A DNA stretch of 52,622 nucleotides from Vulcanimicrobiota bacterium (GCA_003136655.1 PLFC01000107.1:21776-74397); one strand, 5' to 3'; positions 8,914-16,458 are shown, counted from the first letter of the stretch. Numbers and translations: made by a program. Notes: generated by a model from the sequence alone, not told the origin.

Positions 8914-10255
8914 CGGAGGGTGTTTCTTTCGCCGCGGGCACCGTGCTCGAGATGCGCACGAACGAGGCGCGCTCGGCGAGCGCATCGTCGATCAGCTTGA
9001 GTACGACGTCGGCCAACTTCTGTGGATCGTGGCGCACGGTCTCGGTTTCGCTGATCACGCGCGCATCGACGACGCGGATGCCGAGGGCTTCGATCTTTTC
9101 GCGGTCGGGAGCGACCGGCGTCTGGCCGCCGACCTCGTACTTCTCGCGAAGGCGTTGCGGCGGTTCGAGGTTGACCACGGCGTAATCGCAGACGCGCGCG
9201 CCACTTTGCTCGAGCAATGCATGCACGTGATCGGACGCCGCGTAGCCGTCCGTTTCTCCGGGCTGGGTCATTACGTTGCAGATGTAGATCTTCGGGCAAC
9301 TCGCCGCGGCCACGGCGTCGGCGACGCCGCGCACGAGCAGGTTGGGCAAGATCGACGTATAGAGACTGCCCGGCCCGAGCACGATGGCGTCGGCTTGGGC
9401 GATCGCTTCGATGACCTCGCGGAGCGGCTGCACGCGTTCGGGCTCGAGCGAGAGCGCCGAGATCGGCACGGGCGACGTGGAAATCGCCGTCTCGCCGGTC
9501 ACCACCGTGCCGTCCTGCATCGTGGCGCGCAAACGCACGCTCTCGAGCGTCGAGGGCAGCACGCGTCCCTTGACGTTGAGCACCCGGCTCGACTCCTTGA
9601 TCGCGCGATCGAAGTTGCCGGTAATGCCCGTCATCGCCGCGAGGAACAGGTTGCCGAACGAGTGTCCCATCAAGCCTTCGCCCTCGGCAAAACGGTACTT
9701 GAAGAGGTCGGTTACCAGGGCTTCGTCGTCGGCGAGGGCCACCAGGCAATTGCGAATGTCGCCCGGCGGCAAGATGCCGAGTTCTTTTTGCAAGCGTCCC
9801 GAGCTGCCGCCGTCGTCCGAAACCGTCACGACTGCGGTCAGATTGCTCGTGTACCGTTTGAGGCCGCGCAAGAGCGTCGAGAGGCCGGTGCCGCCGCCGA
9901 TGGCGACGATCTTATAGCCTCGACGCAGGCGCATGTCGAACAGTGCGTCGACGATGCGGTCTTTGTTATCGGGCATTACCGCGACCACGATCGCGCGCAT
10001 CCACTGGCGGATGCCGAAGAAGATGCACAGCGCCCCGATGCCCACGAAGAGATACGGCAAGAGCGAGAGCGGCATGAAGTCGTCGACGAAATCATCGACG
10101 ACTTGGTTTATCTCGAGGTGCGCGCCTTCGGCCGTGAGCCAACGAATCACGCCGTTCACGACGAGGATCGCGCCGAAGATGGCCACCATGAGCCAGCGCT
10201 TGATGCCCAGGCCCGGATAGAACCAGCGCAGGACGCGCAGAGGTCCGCGCGTCAT
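8903..10255 (-). CDS. yvcK: YvcK/CofD-family gluconeogenesis factor with N-terminal membrane segments
   Basis: A 450-residue protein. Residues 1-95 hold two transmembrane helices (LMVAIFGAILVVNGVIRW and LPYLFVGIGALCIFFGI), an extension found in some but not all YvcK proteins. The Rossmann-like body carries VAIGGGTGLSTLLRGLK (about 113), VVTVSDDGGSSGRL, GDIRNCLVALAD, GPGSLYTSI and NVMTQPGETDGY, which are the nucleotide-sugar-binding signatures of the family. YvcK binds UDP-GlcNAc and links carbon metabolism to cell-wall synthesis in Bacillus and Mycobacterium. Its start overlaps the rapZ stop by four bases (10252-10255), the conserved rapZ-yvcK pairing; whiA, usually third, is absent. Confidence 0.92.
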   Translation of the reverse strand: MTRGPLRVLRWFYPGLGIKRWLMVAIFGAILVVNGVIRWLTAEGAHLEINQVVDDFVDDFMPLSLLPYLFVGIGALCIFFGIRQWMRAIVVAVMPDNKDRIVDALFDMRLRRGYKIVAIGGGTGLSTLLRGLKRYTSNLTAVVTVSDDGGSSGRLQKELGILPPGDIRNCLVALADDEALVTDLFKYRFAEGEGLMGHSFGNLFLAAMTGITGNFDRAIKESSRVLNVKGRVLPSTLESVRLRATMQDGTVVTGETAISTSPVPISALSLEPERVQPLREVIEAIAQADAIVLGPGSLYTSILPNLLVRGVADAVAAASCPKIYICNVMTQPGETDGYAASDHVHALLEQSGARVCDYAVVNLEPPQRLREKYEVGGQTPVAPDREKIEALGIRVVDARVISETETVRHDPQKLADVVLKLIDDALAERASFVRISSTVPAAKETPSVAP

Positions 10256-11115
10256 ACCGGCGTCAATTCGCGGTCGACCGCTTCGACGCGCACGTCGGGC
10301 CGCGCCCGCAAACGTTGCGCGAGCCGGTCGACGATGTACACCGAGCGATGCCGGCCGCCGGTGCAGCCCACGGCGATGGTCAAGCGCGACTTGCCTTCGT
10401 TTGCAAAACGTGGAATCAGAAAGTCTACAAATGAGAAGAGGTGCTCGAGAAAGTCCTCGACTTCGGTCTGCCGCAAGAGGTATTCGGCCACCGCTTCGTC
10501 ATGGCCGGTGAGCGGGCGCAACGCATCGACGTAATTCGGGTTCGGCAGAAAACGCACGTCGAAAACCAAGTCGGCTTCGGGTGGCAATCCATACTTGAAA
10601 CCGAACGCGACGAGCGATACCGCCAGCGCGTGTTCGGTGGGAGCGGGTGCGTATGCGGCAACGACGCGCGCTTTGAGTTGACCGATCGTGGTCTCCGTGG
10701 TGTCCCACACGCGGTCGGCGCGGGCGCGCAGCGGTTCGAGCGCGCGGCGCTCGCTGGCGATCGCTTCGAGGAGTTGCGGTTCGCACGCCAGCGGGTGACG
10801 GCGGCGCGTCTCGCTGTAGCGGCGCACGATGGCGGCGTCGCTGGCGTCGAGGAACAGAAATTCGAGCGGCACGCCCGAGGCGCGCAGGTTCTCGAGTTCG
10901 ACGAGCGCGTCGCCGTACGGGCCCTGTGCGCGGACGTCCAAAGCCAGCGCGATGCGTTCACTCCCGGCCGATCGCGCCAATTGTACGAAATCGGCCAGCA
11001 TCGCAGGCGGAAGATTGTCGACGCAGTGGAACCCGAGGTCTTCAAAGGACTTCATCGCCTGGCTCTTACCGGCACCGGAAAGCCCAGCCACCACGACGAA
11101 GCGCTTGAAGGTCAT
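10252..11115 (-). CDS. rapZ: RapZ/YvcJ nucleotide-binding RNase adaptor
   Basis: 287 residues from ATG 11115; the frame is open to 11139, but homology starts at TFKRFVVVAGLSGAGKS with a P-loop at about residues 10-17. SFEDLGFHCVDNLPPAML follows, then a Walker-B-like segment (IALALDVRAQ) and the RRRHPLA motif of RapZ. The C-terminal domain has VAVGCTGGRHRSVYIVDRLA, the metabolite/RNA-binding part. In Enterobacteria RapZ tunes GlcN6P synthase mRNA; outside them the role is less clear, but the gene is nearly always next to yvcK. It is divergent from the DUF2203 gene with only 24 bases between start codons. Confidence 0.92.
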   Translation of the reverse strand: MTFKRFVVVAGLSGAGKSQAMKSFEDLGFHCVDNLPPAMLADFVQLARSAGSERIALALDVRAQGPYGDALVELENLRASGVPLEFLFLDASDAAIVRRYSETRRRHPLACEPQLLEAIASERRALEPLRARADRVWDTTETTIGQLKARVVAAYAPAPTEHALAVSLVAFGFKYGLPPEADLVFDVRFLPNPNYVDALRPLTGHDEAVAEYLLRQTEVEDFLEHLFSFVDFLIPRFANEGKSRLTIAVGCTGGRHRSVYIVDRLAQRLRARPDVRVEAVDRELTPV

Positions 11116-11139
11116 CGAATTCCGCCGGAGCCGGTCCAC

Positions 11140-11532
11140 ATGAAGTTGTTTTCGCCCGAAAAGGCCAACGCCCTCATTCCGGTGTTGGAACCGCTGATCG
11201 CCGAGTTGTGGGCGAAGCGCCGCGACCTGGCGATCCGGCTGCTGGAAAGCGACCCGGCGCTACGCGCCGGCCGCGGAGGCGGCAACTCGGTGACCAATCC
11301 GGAGCGCCGCAGTGAGGCGCGCCGCAATACCGAACTCAAGGCCGAGATCGTGCGGCTGGTCAATCGGATCGAGGCATACGGCTGCCTGGTCAAGGACATG
11401 GACCTCGGCCTCCTCGATTTCCCGGCCCTCCGCGACGGACGCCCCGTATTTCTCTGCTGGAAAGCAGGCGAAGCCGCCCTGGTGTACTGGCACGGGACGG
11501 ACGAAACATTCCTCGACCGCAAAGCGCTGTGA
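11140..11532 (+). CDS. DUF2203 family protein
   Basis: 130 residues, mostly alpha-helical in the first two thirds: FSPEKANALIPVLEPLIAELWAKRRDL, then a long helix through NTELKAEIVRLVNRIEAYGCLVKD, and a C-terminal beta part DLGLLDFPALRDGRPVFLCWKAGE ending YWHGTDETFLDR. This is the DUF2203 pattern; the conserved YWH/E ending suggests a binding surface, but no function is known. The translation start is ATG 11140. Directly downstream lies the palindromic repeat block, which may double as its terminator. Confidence 0.85.
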   Translation: MKLFSPEKANALIPVLEPLIAELWAKRRDLAIRLLESDPALRAGRGGGNSVTNPERRSEARRNTELKAEIVRLVNRIEAYGCLVKDMDLGLLDFPALRDGRPVFLCWKAGEAALVYWHGTDETFLDRKAL

Positions 11533-11633
11533 TGCGCTGATTTCCTCATACCTTCGTTGCCTTCGGGGCTCGTGTGCAGAGCACACGTCGCCCCTCGGCG
11601 CCTCGGTCTGAGAAAATCATCGCATCACAGCGG
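11525..11633. repeat. long imperfect palindrome, copy 1 (full)
   Basis: About 109 bases whose two halves are nearly reverse complements. The left arm begins CGCTGTGATGCG and ends GCTCGTGTGC; after a three-base AGA loop the right arm begins GCACACG and ends CGCATCACAGCG. The outer 12 bases of each arm pair perfectly and the rest pairs with a few mismatches and one or two bulges, so the RNA or single-stranded DNA could form a hairpin of about 50 base pairs. The left edge overlaps the last codons and stop of the DUF2203 gene. Confidence 0.85.
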
Positions 11634-11655
11634 GACTGGAGGCTCGTGGCTGGGC

Positions 11656-11752
11656 TGATTTCCTCATGCGTTCGTTGCCTTCGGGGCTCGTGTGCGGAGC
11701 ACACTTCGCCCCTCGGCGCCTCGGTCTGAGAAAATCATCGCATCACAGCGGG
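11656..11752. repeat. long imperfect palindrome, copy 2
   Basis: Second copy, in direct orientation. It starts within the left arm at CTGATTTCCTCATG, has the central GTGTGC-GGA-GCACAC stem, and ends CGCATCACAGCG like copy 1. The spacing between equivalent cores of copies 1 and 2 is 118 bases. It differs from copy 1 by scattered substitutions, including T for G just after the core (GCACACTTCG). Confidence 0.85.
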
Positions 11753-11759
11753 TCTGGGG

Positions 11760-11836
11760 GCCCGCCTTCGGGGCTCGTGTGCGGAGCACACGTCGCCCCT
11801 CGGCGCCTCGGTCTGAGAAAATCATCGCATCGCTGC
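11760..11836. repeat. long imperfect palindrome, copy 3 (left arm truncated)
   Basis: Third direct copy, lacking the outer left arm: it opens at GCCCGCCTTCGGGGCTCG, keeps the GTGTGC-GGA-GCACAC core and the full right arm to CATCGCATC. Its core lies 87 bases after that of copy 2. The right end diverges (CATCGCTGCAGG instead of CATCACAGCG). Confidence 0.8.
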
Positions 11837-11865
11837 AGGTCTGGGAGGCCCTGGCCCGGACCCCG

Positions 11866-11968
11866 CGCTGATGGTCTGTTTTCGCCCAGAGCGAGGCGCC
11901 GGTGGGCGAAGTGTGCGCATGCACATGAGCCCTCCGGCAACGAAGCTATGGGCGAAATCAGGGCGTCA
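11866..11968. repeat. long imperfect palindrome, copy 4 (inverted, diverged)
   Basis: A diverged copy in the opposite orientation. Reading it on the minus strand recovers CTGATTTCGCCCATAGC, then TTCGTTGCC, GGGCTCATGTGC, a GCACAC core half, CCGGCGCCTCG, and finally a CAGCG end. The core GTGTGC-GCAT-GCACAT has an extra base in the loop. Three direct plus one inverted copy suggests repeated insertion or local duplication, not slippage alone. Confidence 0.7.
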
Positions 11969-11971
11969 GCG

Positions 11972-12370
11972 CTAGGCGCTGATCTGGGCGGGTTCCACCT
12001 TGATGAAGTCTTCGGCTAGGCCTTGCAGGCGGACGTCACCGAACTCGACGGTGTAGGCGCCGCTGTCGTGACTGCGGACGTCGCCGATTTCGGGCACGGT
12101 GGCCAGCTGCGGAATCTTGGCGCGGATCTCGTCGGGCAGACGAACTTTGTCGCCGACTTCCAGGGCGGGCTGCTCGAAAAGCTTCTCGAGTTCGGCCATC
12201 AACATGTCGAGCGGGATGCCGTATCCCTCGCTGACCTGTTCGACCGTCTCGGTCTCGCTGATGGCACAGTTCGAACAGCCGCCGAGGTGGAACTTGGCGA
12301 ACACGCGTCGCGCGCCGGCGTGCGTCTTGAACGCCTGTTCGACGGTCAGGTCCTTGCTGAAGTGAGCCAA
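11972..12370 (-). CDS. DUF1858-like protein
   Basis: 132 residues from TTG 12370, which is preceded by a good ribosome site (GGGAGA about seven bases upstream); longer frames run back into the rnpB terminator and are rejected. The N-terminal half, DLTVEQAFKTHAGARRVFAKFHLGGCSNC then ETETVEQVSEGYGIPLDMLMAELEKL, matches the DUF1858 fold: a small helical domain with a C-x-x-C at about residues 31-34, also found fused to hybrid-cluster-type proteins. The C-terminal half is a beta-rich domain beginning EVGDKVRLPDE. It may bind a metal or an Fe-S cluster through the cysteines. The role is unknown. Confidence 0.75.
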   Translation of the reverse strand: MAHFSKDLTVEQAFKTHAGARRVFAKFHLGGCSNCAISETETVEQVSEGYGIPLDMLMAELEKLFEQPALEVGDKVRLPDEIRAKIPQLATVPEIGDVRSHDSGAYTVEFGDVRLQGLAEDFIKVEPAQISA

Positions 12371-12382
12371 ACTGGTTCTCCC

Positions 12383-12412
12383 GGAAAAAGCAATCGGGCG
12401 CGTTGCCCGTCG
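12383..12412 (-). terminator. probable rho-independent terminator of rnpB
   Basis: On the minus strand CGGGC-AACGC-GCCCG (12409-12395) forms a short GC stem and is followed by ATTGCTTTTT. It lies about 45 bases past the 3' end of rnpB and before the start of the DUF1858-like gene. Confidence 0.6.
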
Positions 12413-12454
12413 GTTACTTCCTCGAACCGGGGCTTCGCTCCCGGAGGTTGCAGC

Positions 12455-12806
12455 GCGGAGTACGCCTGTAAGCCGGATTCTGTACCGCTCGCGCGGTGGC
12501 AGCCATCTATCTGGGGCGGACGTTACCGGCCGCCTCGGTGCGATGTAGCTCGTGTGGGCGGGCCGCCCAGCCCGTACGGGCGGATCGAGCAATCTTGCTT
12601 CGCGTGGGGTTTACCCGGGCGCGCGTCACCGCGACGCCCCGTGAGCTCTTACCTCACGATTTCACCCTTACCCCGACGAGCGGGGCGGTTTGTTTCTGTG
12701 GCACTTTCCTTCGAGTCACCCCGACAGGACGTTATCCTGCACGCTGCCCTGTGAAGCCCGGACTTTCCTCACGCCTCGCGGCGCGCGGCTGCCCGGCGCA
12801 CTCCGC
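12455..12806 (-). ncRNA. rnpB: RNase P RNA, bacterial type A
   Basis: About 352 nt on the minus strand. The universal core is plain: GAGGAAAGTCCGGGCT near the 5' end (P4/CR-I region), CCACAGAAACA, GGGTAAGGGTGAAA, GAGGTAAGAGCTCAC, GGTAAACCCC, and AGATGGCTGCC followed by ACAGAATCCGGCTTA near the 3' end. The termini were set from helix P1: GCGGAGTGCGCC at the 5' end pairs with GGCGTACTCCGC at the 3' end, with a single G-U pair. This is the catalytic RNA that removes tRNA 5' leaders. Confidence 0.96.
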
Positions 12807-12812
12807 CCGGGC

Positions 12813-12818
12813 AGTATA
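12813..12818 (-). promoter_or_regulatory. -10 element for rnpB
   Basis: TATACT on the minus strand, six bases before the P1 5' end, is close to the sigma70 consensus and correctly placed for a start at about 12806. It lies inside the 3' end of the upstream deacetylase gene region. No good -35 box is visible at 17 bases, so the assignment rests on position and -10 match alone. Confidence 0.5.
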
Positions 12819-13865
12819 TCAGATCGCGAAGCGCGGGACGACGGGCCGGGCGCGGCCCGCCAGGGCGATCGCGGCGGCATGTTCCCCGACGGGCACGACA
12901 TCGAAAGCCTCGCGGTAAGCCTGCAGGGCGCGCTCGAGCGCCGCGAGTTTGCGCTCGGCCGGCATGCGCATCGCCGGAAAAAAGGCCAGCGACGGCACGT
13001 CGTTCGCGTCGAGAAAGTCGAGCGGGTGCAAGAGGAGCGAGGGTGCGATGCCGCCGAGTTTGCACGCCGCGAGCGCCGACCGGAAGTACGGCTGCGCCAC
13101 CGGCGGCGCTAGCTGCGCCAGGAACAGTACGTAACTGAAGTGGATCGGGATCTTCAGCAGCGGAAAGGTCGTCACCGGGATCTCGATCAGCGATGCGTCG
13201 CCGAGTTTCCATGCGTAGGATCGCAGCGGGCGCAGGCCGTCGGAGAGCGAGCCGAAGAGCGCGGCGCGGCGCTTGCGTTCGTCGGCCGAGATCTTCGCGG
13301 TCCAGAAATAGTATTGGCGTGCCAGAGGCCCGAGGTACGTCGGGAACGTCGAACAGTCGTAGTGAAAGCCTTGCGCGACCAGCGTTTCGAGCGTGTCGAG
13401 CGAGAGGCTGTAGCCCGGCCCGCGGAATCCGCGCGGCCGCGCGCCGGTGGCGGCGACGATCGCTTCGGTCGAGCGCGAGATCTCGTCTTCGATCTTCGCG
13501 CGCGAGTAGGTGTGCAGCCAAGGTTCGTGATGGAAGGAGTGGTTGCCGATCTCGTGGCCCGCCGCAGCGATCGCGCGCAGCGCCGCGGCGTTGCGTTCGA
13601 GCGCGGCATCCTGGCCGACGATGAAGACGGTGATCCGCTGGCCCAAGCGTTCCAGCAACGTCAAGAAGCGCGGCACGACCAGGTCGAGGTACGATGGGAA
13701 CGTTTCCCACGACGCGTCACCGCGCGTTTTCAGATACGCCCATTCGTTGTCGAGATCGAGCGAGAGGCTCGCGATCGGTTTTACCCGCGGCGAACGCTTT
13801 GCAGCGACGCGCTCCCTGATCGACGAGAACTCGGCATCGAGGTCGGTATGGGTGAGCCGATTCAC
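12819..13865 (-). CDS. polysaccharide deacetylase (NodB fold)
   Basis: 348 residues starting at GTG 13865, overlapping the preceding oxidoreductase stop by four bases (GTGA). The NodB motifs are present: the metal Asp in SLSLDLDNEWAYL (about 35), a His-x3-His in EIGNHSFHHEPW, and RGFRGPGYS containing the catalytic-site Arg. After FHYDCSTFPTYLGPLARQYYFW the C-terminal part is less typical, but it includes a late LLLHPLDF His, the expected leucine-His motif. It has no signal peptide, so unlike secreted chitin or peptidoglycan deacetylases it is predicted to act in the cytoplasm, perhaps on a lipid-linked or nucleotide-sugar intermediate. Confidence 0.85.
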   Translation of the reverse strand: MNRLTHTDLDAEFSSIRERVAAKRSPRVKPIASLSLDLDNEWAYLKTRGDASWETFPSYLDLVVPRFLTLLERLGQRITVFIVGQDAALERNAAALRAIAAAGHEIGNHSFHHEPWLHTYSRAKIEDEISRSTEAIVAATGARPRGFRGPGYSLSLDTLETLVAQGFHYDCSTFPTYLGPLARQYYFWTAKISADERKRRAALFGSLSDGLRPLRSYAWKLGDASLIEIPVTTFPLLKIPIHFSYVLFLAQLAPPVAQPYFRSALAACKLGGIAPSLLLHPLDFLDANDVPSLAFFPAMRMPAERKLAALERALQAYREAFDVVPVGEHAAAIALAGRARPVVPRFAI

Positions 13866-15223
13866 TTCGCGGGAACCCTGGCGGCGGCCATCTCGGCGAG
13901 CGCGCGTTCGGCGAGCGACACCGTCTCGTTTGCGTTGAGCGTGCCGTTGACGATGTGCGCGGCGTTGACCACGAAGAGCCCGGGCACCGAGGTTGCGATC
14001 GGCGGCAGGCCGCGCGAATAGCCCAGCGTCGCGACGGGGAACACGTCGCGCACGCGCGAGACCTGGAACGCTCGCACCGACGCGCGCGAGAAGTGCGGGT
14101 ACATGCGTTCGAGCGCGCTGCAGAACTGGTCGCGCAGTGCGTCGTCGTCGACCTCGAAGAGCGGATCGTCGGGCGCGACGTATTTGGGCAAATAGACGAG
14201 CGCTTTGCCGCCGAAGGCTTTGCGCTCGACCAGCGCCGACATCTCGATCACCGCGCTGAAGGGTACCCACTCGTCGGTCAGGTTGGTCACGTAATACGGC
14301 CCGAGCGGTTCGTCGAGCAGCAGCGAGGCACAGACGATGCCCTGATAGCGCTTGTCGAGTAGGCGCGCGCGTTCGTTTTCCGCGAGGTCGACGCAGAGCC
14401 GCGCGGCGTGGCGCGCCGGTGCCGTGACCGCCGCGCGTTCGAAGCCGTCGTAACGGCCGCTCGCCGTGGTCACGGTGAAGCCGCCGGTCGCGCCATCGCG
14501 GCGTATGCTTTCGACCGGCGAGCCGAGCACGAAACGCACGCCGAGTGCCTCGAGCTTCGCGCGCAAGGCGTCGAGCACGCGCGCGTATCCGCCGGGCACG
14601 TAACCGAAACGTTCGCTGCCCAAGCCCGCGCGTCGCGCAGCATAGAGACGCACGACGATCGCCCAGAGAAACGCCGCCGATGCATCGCGATAGCGTTCGC
14701 CGAGTTTCGCGCGCAAGAGCGGACGCCAGATCTTCTCGAACGTGTTGCGTCCGGAGAGTTCGGTCAGCCAGGTTTCGACCGGGACGTCCTCGAGCGGCAG
14801 CGGGTCGGCGATGCGCGAGGCGCGCAAGATCGTGGTGCCCAGACGAAACTTGTCGATGAGTCCGAGCGGCGGAAAGCGCAAGAAGTCGAGCGCTCCGTTC
14901 ATTGGGTGAAAGCGGCCGTCACTGTAAAAGCCCGTGCCGACCCGCGTCCACACGATCTCGCGCTCGAGATCGAGTTCGCTCAGGAGCGAGAGCAGCCGGC
15001 GATCGGAGAAGAGCGTCACGTGGTAGTGGCGATCCCAGGTGACGTCGCCGATCCGCCAGGCGGAGGCGAGCCCGCCGAGTTCGGGCGCCGCTTCGAACAG
15101 CGTCACGTGCGCACCCGTACTTGCCAAACGGAGCGCCAGCGTCAAACCCAACAGTCCTCCGCCGATCACGGCGACCGTACCGTCGGTGGAGAGCGATGGC
15201 TCGTTTCCGGCCGGCGCGATCAT
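13862..15223 (-). CDS. FAD-dependent oxidoreductase (protoporphyrinogen oxidase/amine oxidase-like)
   Basis: 453 residues. The N-terminal Rossmann fold reads TVAVIGGGLLGLTLALRLASTGAHVTLFEAAPELGGLASAW (GxGxxG and the ribose-binding Glu). RHYHVTLFSDRRLLSLLSEL follows, and a C-terminal GLFVVNAAHIVNGTLNANETV carries the second FAD motif. Related proteins sit in glycan clusters and resemble UDP-galactopyranose-mutase or PPOX/desaturase relatives; the exact reaction cannot be told. It is translationally coupled to a deacetylase gene, which suggests a shared polysaccharide or glycolipid substrate. Confidence 0.85.
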   Translation of the reverse strand: MIAPAGNEPSLSTDGTVAVIGGGLLGLTLALRLASTGAHVTLFEAAPELGGLASAWRIGDVTWDRHYHVTLFSDRRLLSLLSELDLEREIVWTRVGTGFYSDGRFHPMNGALDFLRFPPLGLIDKFRLGTTILRASRIADPLPLEDVPVETWLTELSGRNTFEKIWRPLLRAKLGERYRDASAAFLWAIVVRLYAARRAGLGSERFGYVPGGYARVLDALRAKLEALGVRFVLGSPVESIRRDGATGGFTVTTASGRYDGFERAAVTAPARHAARLCVDLAENERARLLDKRYQGIVCASLLLDEPLGPYYVTNLTDEWVPFSAVIEMSALVERKAFGGKALVYLPKYVAPDDPLFEVDDDALRDQFCSALERMYPHFSRASVRAFQVSRVRDVFPVATLGYSRGLPPIATSVPGLFVVNAAHIVNGTLNANETVSLAERALAEMAAARVPAK

Positions 15224-15294
15224 CGCGCGGCGACGCAGGGGACGGTCACGGGTCTACGAACGTATGCGGGTCGGCGCGACTCGCGCGCACGTTT

Positions 15295-15367
15295 GGGGGC
15301 ATAGCTCAGCTGGTAGAGCACTTGCATGGCATGCAAGGGGTCAGGAGTTCGAGTCTCCTTGCCTCCA
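15295..15367 (+). tRNA. tRNA-Ala (anticodon GGC)
   Basis: 73-nt cloverleaf: acceptor GGGGGCA pairs with TGCCTCC and contains the G3-U70 pair that marks alanine tRNAs. D arm AGCTCAGCTGGTAGAGC, anticodon stem CTTGC/GCAAG with loop ATGGCAT (anticodon GGC), T arm GTTCGAGTC. The discriminator is A73. CCA is not encoded (TTT follows). Confidence 0.97.
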
Positions 15368-15374
15368 TTTTTAA

Positions 15375-15396
15375 GGCCGAAATCCCATTTCGGTCC
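15375..15396. terminator. hairpin after tRNA-Ala, possible terminator
   Basis: GGCCGAAAT-CCC-ATTTCGGTC forms a nine-pair stem with a three-base loop eight bases after the tRNA. No T-tract follows it on the plus strand (a T-run precedes it), so its role as a terminator or processing barrier is uncertain. Confidence 0.35.
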
Positions 15397-15486
15397 CCTC
15401 GGGATCTCACTGCGCGTGTTGGGTCTCGGGAGAATGGGGTCGCCCAACCGTTGGGCTTGGGCTTCCACGGCGATCCTTGGTGCAGG

Positions 15487-16122
15487 CTAGACTATGCCGG
15501 CGCGGATCGCGTGGACTGCGGCTTGGGTGCGGGCGGAGATGTTCAGCTTCGAGAAGATGCGGCTGACGTGGTTTTTGACGGTCTTCTCGGAGAGGTGCAG
15601 GCGCGCGCTGATCTGTTTGTTGGCCAGGCCCTCGGCGATCAGCTTGAGCACTTCGGCTTCACGCGCGGACAGTTCCATGATGTCGGGCTTCCCGCCGTTC
15701 ATGCTGCGCCGGCGCAAGAGGCCGCCCGCGACGCGCGGGTCGACGTAGGATTGACCCTCGGCGACGGTTTTCACGGCGCGCAACAGTTCCGCGGGCGAGA
15801 TGTCCTTGACGATGTACGCCTCGGCGCCATTGGAGAGGCAACGCTGCATGATCTCGGGCGAGAGGTTCATCGACAGTACGCAGACGCGCGCCTTCGGGGC
15901 GGATTCCTTGCAGATGCCCAGCGTCTGCGCGATGTCGGCAGGTTGTCCGTCGAGATCGAGGACGATCAGATCCGGCGCCGCGTGCTGCAGCGGGGCCGCC
16001 ACGGGCGTACGAAAGTCGCCGACGACCTTGAATTCGGAATCGTCGGAAAAGATGCCGCAAAGCGCCTTGGCAAAGAGAACTTGGGATTCAATGACCGCGA
16101 CGCGTAAACCCAAAGCTGTCAC
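15487..16122 (-). CDS. LuxR/NarL-type response regulator with atypical receiver
   Basis: 211 residues from GTG 16122; GAGGA lies about ten bases upstream. The frame opens earlier at 16236, but the first added residues look unstructured. Residues 7-120 form a receiver domain: the phospho-acceptor Asp (about D56) is in LIVLDLDG and the Lys in AYIVKDISP, but the Mg-binding acidic pair is reduced to Glu-Ser (VAVIES). Residues 145-205 are a GerE-type helix-turn-helix, LSAREAEVLKLIAEGLANKQ then LSEKTVKNHVSRIFSKLN. It is a clear paralogue of the regulator at 23404 inside the exopolysaccharide locus, suggesting shared control. No sensor kinase lies nearby. Confidence 0.88.
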   Translation of the reverse strand: MTALGLRVAVIESQVLFAKALCGIFSDDSEFKVVGDFRTPVAAPLQHAAPDLIVLDLDGQPADIAQTLGICKESAPKARVCVLSMNLSPEIMQRCLSNGAEAYIVKDISPAELLRAVKTVAEGQSYVDPRVAGGLLRRRSMNGGKPDIMELSAREAEVLKLIAEGLANKQISARLHLSEKTVKNHVSRIFSKLNISARTQAAVHAIRAGIV

Positions 16123-16168
16123 TCTGGCGGAGTCCTCGGGATGCGAAACTACCGCGCGCTCAGAATCG

Positions 16169-16180
16169 CGCACTAGTGCG
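16169..16180. promoter_or_regulatory. perfect 12-bp palindrome upstream of the response regulator
   Basis: CGCACTAGTGCG lies about 50 bases upstream of GTG 16122 on the regulator's side. A perfect short palindrome at this distance fits an operator, perhaps autoregulatory, but no second copy was found in the window. Confidence 0.3.
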
Positions 16181-16376
16181 ACATCCGTGGAAGAGGGTAG
16201 CCCATCTGCTTGGGGCCGATGGACCGTCCGCGCCACACGTTGGGCCCTATGACCTGCATCACCTTTCGGAGCGGCGAGGGCTTCACGACCGGTAAAACGA
16301 GCATGCGCCTTTCACGTTCGAGGTGCTGGACGAGTGGGACCAACGCTGACGGCAGCGTGGTAACTGCATGGACCAT
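16173..16376 (-). CDS. possible small protein (67 residues), uncertain
   Basis: The stretch 16123-16454 has no firm gene. On the minus strand an ATG frame at 16376 encodes a basic 67-residue peptide (ALVPLVQHLERERRMLVL then VVKPSPLRKVMQVIGP), ending 50 bases before the response-regulator start. GGAAG lies three bases before the ATG, closer than ideal. I recognise no family, and the amino-acid make-up is plausible but not persuasive. Treat as a candidate only. Confidence 0.25.
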   Translation of the reverse strand: MVHAVTTLPSALVPLVQHLERERRMLVLPVVKPSPLRKVMQVIGPNVWRGRSIGPKQMGYPLPRMSH

Positions 16377-16434
16377 GTACTTCCGTCATCGGCCCTCATG
16401 AAGCAGAGACGTAGGACGCAAGGGGAGTTTCTTC

Positions 16435-16458
16435 ATGGTGCGCTGGGTCACGTTGTGA
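16435..16458 (+). CDS. seven-codon leader peptide (MVRWVTL)
   Basis: ATG 16435 is preceded by a strong ribosome site (AAGGGGAG, seven bases away) and is followed by a stop after seven codons. The stop TGA overlaps the GTG of the next frame (GTGA, 16455-16458), the layout of translational coupling. Either this is a genuine leader, or a one-base error or frameshift separates the true N-terminus from the gene that follows. Confidence 0.4.
   Translation: MVRWVTL

Noticed and set aside
8771-10534. 587-codon plus-strand frame across yvcK
   Set aside because: Antisense shadow; yvcK on the minus strand has every family motif.
10441-11532. 363-codon open frame on the plus strand covering rapZ and DUF2203
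   Set aside because: Only its last 130 codons (from ATG 11140) match a real family; the rest is antisense of rapZ.
11525-11968. CRISPR array
   Set aside because: Units are palindromes of about 100 bases with irregular spacing, one inverted copy and no unique spacers, and no cas gene is present.
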